Positions 57,491 to 64,000 of a DNA stretch of 64,000 nt are shown here, in pieces (position 1 is the first letter of the stretch; every line of letters starts with the position of its first letter). The stretch comes from Lysobacter firmicutimachus (GTDB taxonomy: Bacteria > Pseudomonadota > Gammaproteobacteria > Xanthomonadales > Xanthomonadaceae): assembly GCF_037027445.1 (NCBI RefSeq), contig NZ_JBANDL010000002.1:1116001-1180000 (forward strand), read 5' to 3'. A program made the position numbers and the translations under genes. Under the pieces are notes generated by a model. That model had not been told where the DNA came from, did no database searches, and saw only the letters and a program-made list of their open reading frames with translations.

Positions 57491-57937
57491 ATGTTCCAAG
57501 GCGAAACCGCCATCACGATCGACGACAAGGGCCGGCTGGCGGTGCCCACCGCCTACCGTGATCTCGTCGCGCGCGAGTGCGGCAACCGCCTGGTCATCAC
57601 CTACAACCCGTTCGAGTCCGGCTCCCTCTATCTGTATCCGCTGTCGATCTGGGAACGCGTCCGCGACCAGGTCAACAAGCTGCCCAAGGTCAAGCAGGTC
57701 AACCGCAACATGCAGCTCAAGCTGGTCGGAGCGGCGGCCTTCGTCGAACTCGACAGCAACGGCCGCATCACCGTGCCCCCGAGCCACCGTTCCGCGGTCG
57801 GCATCGACAAGAAAGCCGTGTTGCTGGGCATGGGCGACAAATTCGAGCTGTGGAGCGAGCAAGCGCATCACGCCCAGATCCGTCAGACGATTACCGACGA
57901 CGATCTGAGCGACGAGCTGCTCGATTTGCAGCTATGA
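57491..57937 (+). CDS. mraZ: Transcriptional regulator MraZ
   Basis: First gene of the division/cell-wall cluster; DNA-binding repressor of its own operon. The 148 residues form two SpoVT-AbrB-like halves, each with the family motif ([17 protein letters not shown] at 8-24 and [17 protein letters not shown] near 87-103). Length is typical. The operator described at 57378-57412 is its likely target. Its stop overlaps an in-frame ATG of rsmH. Confidence 0.97.
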   Translation: MFQGETAITIDDKGRLAVPTAYRDLVARECGNRLVITYNPFESGSLYLYPLSIWERVRDQVNKLPKVKQVNRNMQLKLVGAAAFVELDSNGRITVPPSHRSAVGIDKKAVLLGMGDKFELWSEQAHHAQIRQTITDDDLSDELLDLQL

Positions 57938-57948
57938 CGGGGGGTGGC

Positions 57949-59046
57949 ATGGAACGCACGCACGCGCGGTCCGGCCACCTTCCCGTGATGTATCGGCAGG
58001 TGCTCGAAGGCCTGCGGGTGCACGGGAACGGAGCCTATCTCGACGGGACGTTCGGCCGCGGCGGGCATGCCCGCGGCGTGCTCGACCAATTGGACGCCGG
58101 AGGCCGGCTGCTGGTGATGGACAAGGACCCGGAAGCGATCGCCGTGGCCGAACGCGAGTTCGGCGGCGATGCGCGCGTGTCCATCTATCGCGGCAGCTTC
58201 GCCGAGCTGGGTCGCTGGGACGCGACCGCCGCCGGCCTCGACGGCGTGCTGTTCGACCTGGGCGTGTCCTCGCCGCAGCTCGACGTCGCCGAGCGCGGCT
58301 TCAGCTTCGGCAAGGACGGCCCGCTGGACATGCGCATGGACCCCGACAGCGGCCAGAGCGCGGCGCAGTGGCTGGCGACCGCGGCCGAGAAAGAGATCGC
58401 CGACGTGCTGTGGACCTACGGCGAAGAGCGCCAGAGCCGCAAGATCGCCCGCGCCATCGTCGCCCGCCGCGACGCCCAGCCGCTGCTGCGCACCGCGCAA
58501 CTGGCCGACCTGATCGCCTCGGTGATGCCGCGCGGCGACCAGAAGATCCACCCGGCCACGCGCAGCTTCCAGGCGATCCGCATCTTCATCAATCGCGAAC
58601 TGGCCGATCTGGAAACCGGGCTCGACGCCGCGCTGGCGCGGCTCAAGCCGGGCGGCCGGCTGGCGGTGATCAGCTTCCACTCGTTGGAAGACCGCATCGT
58701 CAAGCAGTTCATCGCCCGCCATTCCAAGGCGCCGCCGGCCAACCGCCGGATGCCGGTGGAGCTGGCGTTCACCCCGACCCTGCTCGCCATCGATGGCGCG
58801 CAGAAGGCCGACGAGGCCGAGACCGCGGCCAACCCGCGCGCGCGCAGCGCGGTGTTGCGGGTGGCCGAGAAGCTGGGATTCGGGATTCGAGATTCGGGAT
58901 TGGCTGAGCCGGGATCGGAGATTCGGGGTTCGGGATTGGGTAAGGCGAAGGCCGCGCCCGGCGCCGACTTCAGCGCATCGCCGCTCGTACGAATCCCCAA
59001 TCCCCAATCCCCAATCCCCGCGTCTCCGCCAGGAGGCGCGCCATGA
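57949..59046 (+). CDS. rsmH: 16S rRNA N4-cytosine methyltransferase RsmH with element-encoded tail
   Basis: Methylates N4 of C1402 in 16S rRNA. Residues 1-308 are a normal Rsm[29 protein letters not shown] (SAM site), [12 protein letters not shown], and the [13 protein letters not shown] segment, ending at [11 protein letters not shown] where the E. coli protein also ends (313 residues). Here a heptamer element starting at 58875 removes the stop and adds about 57 residues (GIRDSGL ..., IPNPQSPIP ...) up to the overlap with ftsL. ATG 57949 has a G-run before it; ATG 57934, overlapping mraZ, would add five residues. Confidence 0.95.
   Translation: MERTHARSGHLPVMYRQVLEGLRVHGNGAYLDGTFGRGGHARGVLDQLDAGGRLLVMDKDPEAIAVAEREFGGDARVSIYRGSFAELGRWDATAAGLDGVLFDLGVSSPQLDVAERGFSFGKDGPLDMRMDPDSGQSAAQWLATAAEKEIADVLWTYGEERQSRKIARAIVARRDAQPLLRTAQLADLIASVMPRGDQKIHPATRSFQAIRIFINRELADLETGLDAALARLKPGGRLAVISFHSLEDRIVKQFIARHSKAPPANRRMPVELAFTPTLLAIDGAQKADEAETAANPRARSAVLRVAEKLGFGIRDSGLAEPGSEIRGSGLGKAKAAPGADFSASPLVRIPNPQSPIPASPPGGAP
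58875..59020. repeat. Complete heptamer element in the 3' end of rsmH
   Basis: A long copy: left arm of GGGATTC, GAGATTC and GGGATTG units with an interruption (58875-58950), then TAAGGCGAAGGCCGC, a core of about 40 bp and four GAATCCCC/CAATCCCC units (58991-59020). The element is translated as the RsmH tail. It ends 23 bp before the ftsL start, and AGGAGGCGCGCC for ftsL lies just beyond it. Confidence 0.92.
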
Positions 59047-59306
59047 TGCGCCTCCTGCTCGCCTTGCTGATCGTCGCCAACGTGGTCTCGGCGTTGCTGG
59101 TGGTGTTCGCCCGTCACGAGCATCGGCAGCTGTTCGTTCAGCTCAACAAGCTGCAGCGCGAGCGCGATGAACTCAATATCGAGTTCGGCCGGCTGCAGTT
59201 GGAGCAGGCGACCTGGGCGGAGAGCAATCGCATCGACCAAGTCGCGCGCGAGCGCATCGGGATGAAGTTTCCCGAGGGCGCCGAAACCGTGGTGATCCGT
59301 CCATGA
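59043..59306 (+). CDS. ftsL: Cell division protein FtsL
   Basis: Bitopic division protein of the FtsQLB complex. The 87 residues have a single transmembrane helix (about 2-21) and a periplasmic leucine-zipper-like coiled coil ([50 protein letters not shown]), with the family ending (AVERIGM-type). AGGAGG stands eleven bases before the ATG. It overlaps rsmH and ftsI by four bases each. Confidence 0.94.
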   Translation: MMRLLLALLIVANVVSALLVVFARHEHRQLFVQLNKLQRERDELNIEFGRLQLEQATWAESNRIDQVARERIGMKFPEGAETVVIRP

Positions 59307-61279
59307 CCGGCCGCAACTCCCATCGTCCCCGCCGCAGCGGCCCGCTCGACCGGGTGCTCGGCGAGCGCGCCGGCCGCGGCGGGGTGAAGCGGCTGGCCGA
59401 ATCGCTGCGCGAGCGCATCGCGCAGATGCGCGAAGAGCGCGGCCGCGGCGGCGCCAAGCCGCGCAGCCGCACGGCCCAGTTCAACCTGCGCAATCGCCTG
59501 ATCCTGGTCGGCGGCACGCTCGGCCTGTGCGCGGTGGCGCTGGTGGTGCGCGCGCTGGACCTGCAGGTGATCAGCAACGATTTCTATCGCCAGCAGGGCG
59601 ACGCGCGCTCGCTGCGCGAAATCCCGATCCCGACCTCGCGCGGCATGATCACCGACCGCAACGGCGAGCCGCTGGCGGTGTCGACGCCGGTCGAGTCGAT
59701 CTGGGGCAATCCCAAGGAGCTGGCCAAGAACCCGGCGCGCCTGCCGGAGTTGGCCAAGGCGCTGGGCGTGACGCCGGACGAGCTGACCCGCAAGCTGGCC
59801 CAGCGCGCCGGCAAGGAATTCATGTACCTCAAGCGCCGGATCAATCCGGACGAGGCGCGCAAGATCCTCGCCCACAAGATTCCGGGGGTGTTCTCGCAGC
59901 GCGAGTTCCGCCGCTTCTACCCGCAGGGCGAAGCGATGGCGCATGTGCTGGGCTACACCAACATCGACGACCGCGGCCAGGAAGGCCTGGAACTGGCGTT
60001 CGATCACGAGCTGCGCGGCAAGCCCGGCACCAAGCGGGTGATCCGCGACGGCGCCGGCCGCATCGTCGAGAACGTCGACCTGGTGCGCAGCGCCGAGCCG
60101 GGCAAGGACATCACCCTGACGCTGGACCGCCGCATCCAGTACCTGACCTATCGCGAGCTGCGCCGCGCGCTGACCGACACCGGTGCGTCCAGCGCCTCGG
60201 CGGTGGTGCTGGACATCGAGACCGGCGAAGTGCTGGCGATGGCCAATCTGCCCACCTACAACCCGAACCTGCCGGGCGCGGGCAACCGCGATACCCATCG
60301 CAACCGCGCCATCACCGACGTGGTCGAGCCGGGTTCGACGATGAAGCCGATCACCGTCGCCGCCGCGCTCGCCGCCGGCACGGTCAAGCCCACGACCCTG
60401 GTCAACACCTCGCCGGGCTGGATGCCGAACGGCCGCTACCGCATCACCGACACCCACAACAACGGCGTGCTGACCGTCACCGGGGTGATCACCAAGAGCT
60501 CCAACATCGGCGCGGCCAAGCTCGCCTTGCCGCTGCCGAACGACTACTACTACAAGTTCATCCACAACTTCGGCTACGGCAGCAAGCCGGGCAGCGGCTT
60601 CCCGGGCGAGTCTTCGGGCCTGCTCGCGCCGCCGTCGCGCTGGAGCGGCACCACCAAGGCGACCATGTCCTACGGCTACGGTCTGTCGGCGACGCCGTTG
60701 CAGATCGCCATGGCCTACGCGGCGATGGCCAACGGCGGCCAGCTGATCCAGCCGACCTTCGTCAAGGGCCAGCGCAACGAGCCGCGCCAGGTGCTCGAGC
60801 CGGCCGTGGCCGGCGAGATCATGCGCATGATGCAGACCGTGACCGAGCCGGGCGGCACCGCCAAGCAGGCGGCGATCCTGGGCTATCACGTCGCCGGCAA
60901 GACCGGCACCACGCGCAAGTTCAGCGCCACCGGCGGCTACTCGCGCAAGTACGTGTCGCTGTTCGCCGGCGTCGTGCCGGTGGAGAAGCCGCGCTTCTCG
61001 ATGGTGGTGGTGGTCAGCGAGCCCGATCCGACCAAGCGCGGCTACTACGGCGGCTCGGTGTCCGGGCCGGTGTTCCGCAACGTCATGGACGGCGCGCTGC
61101 GCCTGATGGACGTGGCGCCGGACGACATCGAAACCTGGCTGGCGGTACAGGCCGCGGCCGAGGCCAAGCGGGCAAAACAAAACGGCGGCAAGCCGGCCGG
61201 TCCGGTGTTGCCGGCGGCGACCGCCGCCGCGCCGCCGCCGATCGCGGCCGGTGCGCTGGCCCAGGGAGGCGCGCGATGA
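59303..61279 (+). CDS. ftsI: Penicillin-binding protein 3 (FtsI), septal transpeptidase
   Basis: Septum-specific peptidoglycan transpeptidase. The 658 residues include a 66-residue, strongly basic cytoplasmic tail (E. coli has about 20), one transmembrane helix (about 69-88), the pedestal domain (about 100-280) and the transpeptidase domain with nucleophile S345 (GSTMK), the SSN triad (KSSNIG) and KTG (GKTGTTRKF). The C-terminus ends in an Ala/Pro-rich tail. Start fixed by the four-base overlap with ftsL. Confidence 0.96.
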   Translation: MTGRNSHRPRRSGPLDRVLGERAGRGGVKRLAESLRERIAQMREERGRGGAKPRSRTAQFNLRNRLILVGGTLGLCAVALVVRALDLQVISNDFYRQQGDARSLREIPIPTSRGMITDRNGEPLAVSTPVESIWGNPKELAKNPARLPELAKALGVTPDELTRKLAQRAGKEFMYLKRRINPDEARKILAHKIPGVFSQREFRRFYPQGEAMAHVLGYTNIDDRGQEGLELAFDHELRGKPGTKRVIRDGAGRIVENVDLVRSAEPGKDITLTLDRRIQYLTYRELRRALTDTGASSASAVVLDIETGEVLAMANLPTYNPNLPGAGNRDTHRNRAITDVVEPGSTMKPITVAAALAAGTVKPTTLVNTSPGWMPNGRYRITDTHNNGVLTVTGVITKSSNIGAAKLALPLPNDYYYKFIHNFGYGSKPGSGFPGESSGLLAPPSRWSGTTKATMSYGYGLSATPLQIAMAYAAMANGGQLIQPTFVKGQRNEPRQVLEPAVAGEIMRMMQTVTEPGGTAKQAAILGYHVAGKTGTTRKFSATGGYSRKYVSLFAGVVPVEKPRFSMVVVVSEPDPTKRGYYGGSVSGPVFRNVMDGALRLMDVAPDDIETWLAVQAAAEAKRAKQNGGKPAGPVLPAATAAAPPPIAAGALAQGGAR

Positions 61280-62748
61280 ACCGCAGCCTGCCCCTGGCCG
61301 AACTGCTGCCCGACATCGCCGGCATCCCCGGCGATCTGCGCATCACCGGGCTGGTGATGGACAGCCGCGCGGTGCGTCCGGGCAACGCCTTCGTCGCCAT
61401 CGCCGGCTTCGGCGCGCATGGGCTCGGCTTCGTCGAGCAGGCGCGCGCCAACGGCGCGAGCGCGATCCTGTTCGAGCCGCCGGCGCCCGCCGAGTTGCCG
61501 GCGCCGGCCGACGCCATCGCCGTACCCGGCCTGCGCGCGCGCCTGGGCGAGATGGGCGACCGTTTCCACGGCCGCGCCACCGCGGCGATGCGGGTGGTCG
61601 GCGTGACCGGCACCAACGGCAAGACCTCGACCGTGCAGCTGATCGCTCAGGCCTGGCACTTGCGCGGCATCGCCTGCGGCACCGTCGGTACCCTCGGCGC
61701 CGGCCTGTACGGCCGGATCGTGCCGACCGGCTTCACCACTCCGCTGGTGCTGCAGTTGCACGAACTGCTGGCCGACATGCACGAGGCCGGCGCGCAGGCG
61801 ATCGCGATGGAAGTCAGCTCGCACGCGCTCGACCAGGGGCGCGTCGCCGGCGTGCATTTCGACGTCGGCGTGTTCACCAACCTCACCCGCGACCATCTGG
61901 ATTACCACGGCGACATGGCCAGCTACGGCGCGGCCAAGGCGCGCTTGTTCGCGTGGCCGGGGCTGAAGGCGGCGGCGATCAATCTCGACGACGAGTTCGG
62001 CCGCGAACTGATCGCGTCGCTGCCCAAGGGCGTGCGCGCGCTCGGGCTGAGCTCGCGCGGCCGCGCCGGCGCGGCGCTGCGCGCGGAGCGGCTGAACTTC
62101 GACAGCCGCGGCATCGGCTTCGACCTGATCGTCGACGGCCAGAGCCACGCGGTGGCTTCGCCGCTGCTCGGCCGTTTCAACGTCGACAATCTGCTCGCGG
62201 TGGCCGGCGCGTTGTACGCATTGGACGAGACCCCGGCGCAGATCGCCGCGACCTTGTCGCAGCTGCAGCCGATCCACGGCCGCATGAACCGGCTCGGCGG
62301 CGACGGCGCCTTGCCGCTGGTGGTGATCGACTACGCACACACCCCGGACGCGCTGGAGCAGGCCCTGGCCTCGCTGCGCGCCCATGCCAATGCGCGGCTG
62401 ATCTGCGTGTTCGGCTGCGGCGGCGACCGCGACCGCGGCAAGCGCCCGCAGATGGCGGCGATCGCCGAGCACGGCGCCGACCTGGTGGTGGTCACCGACG
62501 ACAACCCGCGCGGCGAAGACGGCGACGCGATCGTCGCCGATATCGTCGCCGGCCTGCGCGACCCGCAGCGTGCGATCGTGCAGCGCGACCGTCGCGCCGC
62601 GATCGAGCATGCCATCGGCGAGGCCGGTCCCGACGACATCGTGCTGGTGGCCGGCAAGGGCCACGAGCCTTATCAGGAAATCCACGGCGTGCGCCATCCC
62701 TTCGACGACACCCAAGTCGCCCGGGCGGCGTTGGAGGCCAAGGCATGA
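61276..62748 (+). CDS. murE: UDP-MurNAc-Ala-Glu:meso-diaminopimelate ligase
   Basis: Adds the third residue of the peptidoglycan stem peptide. The 490 residues contain the nucleotide-binding loop [11 protein letters not shown] (about 109-119), [25 protein letters not shown], and the DNPRGED motif near 417 that selects meso-diaminopimelate, as expected for a Gram-negative. It overlaps ftsI by ATGA and murF by ATGA. Confidence 0.97.
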   Translation: MNRSLPLAELLPDIAGIPGDLRITGLVMDSRAVRPGNAFVAIAGFGAHGLGFVEQARANGASAILFEPPAPAELPAPADAIAVPGLRARLGEMGDRFHGRATAAMRVVGVTGTNGKTSTVQLIAQAWHLRGIACGTVGTLGAGLYGRIVPTGFTTPLVLQLHELLADMHEAGAQAIAMEVSSHALDQGRVAGVHFDVGVFTNLTRDHLDYHGDMASYGAAKARLFAWPGLKAAAINLDDEFGRELIASLPKGVRALGLSSRGRAGAALRAERLNFDSRGIGFDLIVDGQSHAVASPLLGRFNVDNLLAVAGALYALDETPAQIAATLSQLQPIHGRMNRLGGDGALPLVVIDYAHTPDALEQALASLRAHANARLICVFGCGGDRDRGKRPQMAAIAEHGADLVVVTDDNPRGEDGDAIVADIVAGLRDPQRAIVQRDRRAAIEHAIGEAGPDDIVLVAGKGHEPYQEIHGVRHPFDDTQVARAALEAKA

Positions 62749-64000
62749 AGCGCCTGCGGCTGAGCGAAATCGCGCGCATGACCGGCGGCCGCCTGGTCGG
62801 CGACGACGTCGTAGTCGACGCGGTCGTCACCGACACCCGCGCCTTGCCGGCGTCGGGTGCGGCGCTGTTCGTCGCGCTCAAGGGCGAACGTTTCGACGGC
62901 CACGATCATCTGTCCAAGCTGGCCGGCAGCGCCGCGGTCGCGGCGCTGGTGTCGCGCGAGACCGGCGCGGCCCTGCCGCAGGTGTTGGTCGCCGACACCG
63001 AGCGCGCCCTGGCCGCGTTCGCGGCCGCGGTGCAGGCCCAGCGCGCCGGCAACATCGTGGTCGCGATCACCGGCAGCAACGGCAAGACCAGCGTCAAGAC
63101 CCTGACCCAGTCGATCCTCGAGCGCGCCGGCCGCACCTACGCGACCCCGGGCAACCGCAACAACGAGATCGGCCTGCCGCTGGCGGTGCTGGACGCGCCG
63201 GAAGACGCGCGTTATTCGGTCTACGAGATGGGCGCCGGCAAGCCGGGCGACATCGCCTACCTGGTGAATATCGCCCAGCCGCAGGTCTCCCTGGTCAACA
63301 ACATCGCTCCCGCGCATCTGGAGCGCATGGGCAGCCTGCTGGGGATCGCCGACACCAAGGCGGCGATCTACGACGCGTTGCCGGCCGACGGCTTCGCCGC
63401 GGTCAACGCCGACGACGCGTTCGCGCCTTATTTCGAACAGCGTGCGGCGGGCCGCCGCGTGGTCCGCTTCGGCCTGGACGCCAGCGCCGAAATCACCGCG
63501 CGCGACGTGCGGCTCGGTACCGAAGGTTCAAGCTTCGTGCTCGTCACCCCGATGGGCGAGGCGCCGATCGCGCTGAAGCTGGTCGGCCGCCACAACGTGC
63601 GCAACGCCCTGGCCGCCGCATCGCTGGCGTTCGGCGCCGGCGTGCCGCTGGCGCAGATCGCCGAGGGCCTCAACGCCGCTCAGCCGGTCGACGGCCGCCT
63701 GATCACCCATCGCCTGGACAACGGCGCGGTGCTGATCGACGACAGCTACAACGCCAACCCGGGTTCGACCGCCGCGGCGATCGACACGCTGGCCGAGATG
63801 GGCGGGCAGAACTGGCTGGTGTTCGGCGCGATGCGCGAGATTGGCCATGAAGAGATCGCCATGCACGCGGAGATCGGCCGCCGCGCCAAGGCCGCCGGCC
63901 TGCGCCGGCTGTACGCGCTGGGGCCGTTGCCGGCCGCCGCGGCGGAAGCCTTCGGCGAAGGCGCGCAGGTGTTCGACAGCCACGACGCGCTGGCCGCGGC
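62745..64000 (+). CDS. murF: UDP-MurNAc-tripeptide:D-Ala-D-Ala ligase (partial at window edge)
   Basis: Adds D-Ala-D-Ala to complete the UDP-MurNAc-pentapeptide. The first 418 residues are in the window: N-terminal domain (1-90), P-loop [12 protein letters not shown] near 106-117, [42 protein letters not shown], the hinge to the third domain at [27 protein letters not shown], and the start of the C-terminal domain. The reading frame is open to the last base, so the gene continues to the right. It overlaps murE by four bases, continuing the dcw order. Confidence 0.96.
   Translation, partial: MKRLRLSEIARMTGGRLVGDDVVVDAVVTDTRALPASGAALFVALKGERFDGHDHLSKLAGSAAVAALVSRETGAALPQVLVADTERALAAFAAAVQAQRAGNIVVAITGSNGKTSVKTLTQSILERAGRTYATPGNRNNEIGLPLAVLDAPEDARYSVYEMGAGKPGDIAYLVNIAQPQVSLVNNIAPAHLERMGSLLGIADTKAAIYDALPADGFAAVNADDAFAPYFEQRAAGRRVVRFGLDASAEITARDVRLGTEGSSFVLVTPMGEAPIALKLVGRHNVRNALAAASLAFGAGVPLAQIAEGLNAAQPVDGRLITHRLDNGAVLIDDSYNANPGSTAAAIDTLAEMGGQNWLVFGAMREIGHEEIAMHAEIGRRAKAAGLRRLYALGPLPAAAAEAFGEGAQVFDSHDALAA

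Overview
The window is GC-rich, densely packed chromosomal DNA of a gammaproteobacterium of the Xanthomonadaceae, most likely Lysobacter or a close relative. The call rests on the type II secretion cluster in the Xanthomonas order (E-F-G-H-I-J-K-L-M-N-D, no gspC, secretin last and a lipoprotein), a single-chain threonine/serine exporter homologue, an H-NS protein of the xanthomonad type, a lipoprotein DsbC, and the order glyA-nrdR-ribD-ribE-ribBX-ribH-nusB-thiL. No prophage, plasmid, insertion sequence, CRISPR array or tRNA gene was seen. Nearly everything is core metabolism or envelope biology.

Layout. 0.2-4.9 kb: ThrE-like exporter, H-NS family protein, proS and a small DUF4124 protein. 4.9-6.7 kb: pssA, a cryptic DNA polymerase III psi subunit (holD) and rimI, overlapping end to end. 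6.7-11.9 kb (minus strand): pepA, holC, valS, so both halves of the chi-psi clamp-loader pair lie within 5 kb. 12.1-14.3 kb: lptF-lptG, followed by a 0.6 kb tandem array, an RDD membrane protein, xerD and a second related array. 17.0-22.2 kb: dsbC and purL. 22.3-23.0 kb: a two-gene cassette of unknown function. 23.8-35.1 kb: the eleven-gene T2SS operon, then two glycosyltransferases. 37-42.8 kb: a DUF1444 protein, pyrF, map, a 104-residue unknown, ettA and lpxO. 43-51.5 kb: glyA, nrdR and the riboflavin/thiamine block behind an FMN riboswitch. 51.5-56.2 kb: a FAD-linked oxidase, a DUF457 membrane protein, yraN, lpoA and rsmI. 56.3-56.7 kb: RNase P RNA. 57.3 kb to the right edge: the division and cell-wall cluster mraZ-rsmH-ftsL-ftsI-murE-murF, with a promoter and an MraZ operator visible; murF runs off the end.

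The most unusual content is not protein coding. A dispersed element built from heptamers (GGGATTN on the left, NAATCCC on the right, with a short core often carrying AAAAGC next to an arm) occurs at least eight times. It sits in gene junctions of otherwise tight operons, supplies the stop codons of rimI and pepA, replaces the C-terminus of RsmH, is inserted in frame inside PurL, and lies directly before the start codons of gspF and nrdR where no Shine-Dalgarno sequence remains. A second family, two tandem arrays of about 94-bp hairpin units behind lptG and xerD, shares a conserved core but has different outer stems. These two families are the best candidates for something undescribed here.

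Functional links: LptF/LptG, LpxO, the glycosyltransferases, LpoA and the dcw genes build the envelope; the Xps system exports enzymes through it. HolC/HolD, XerD and H-NS serve the chromosome; ProS, ValS, EttA, Map, RimI, RsmI, RsmH, NusB and RNase P serve translation and RNA handling.
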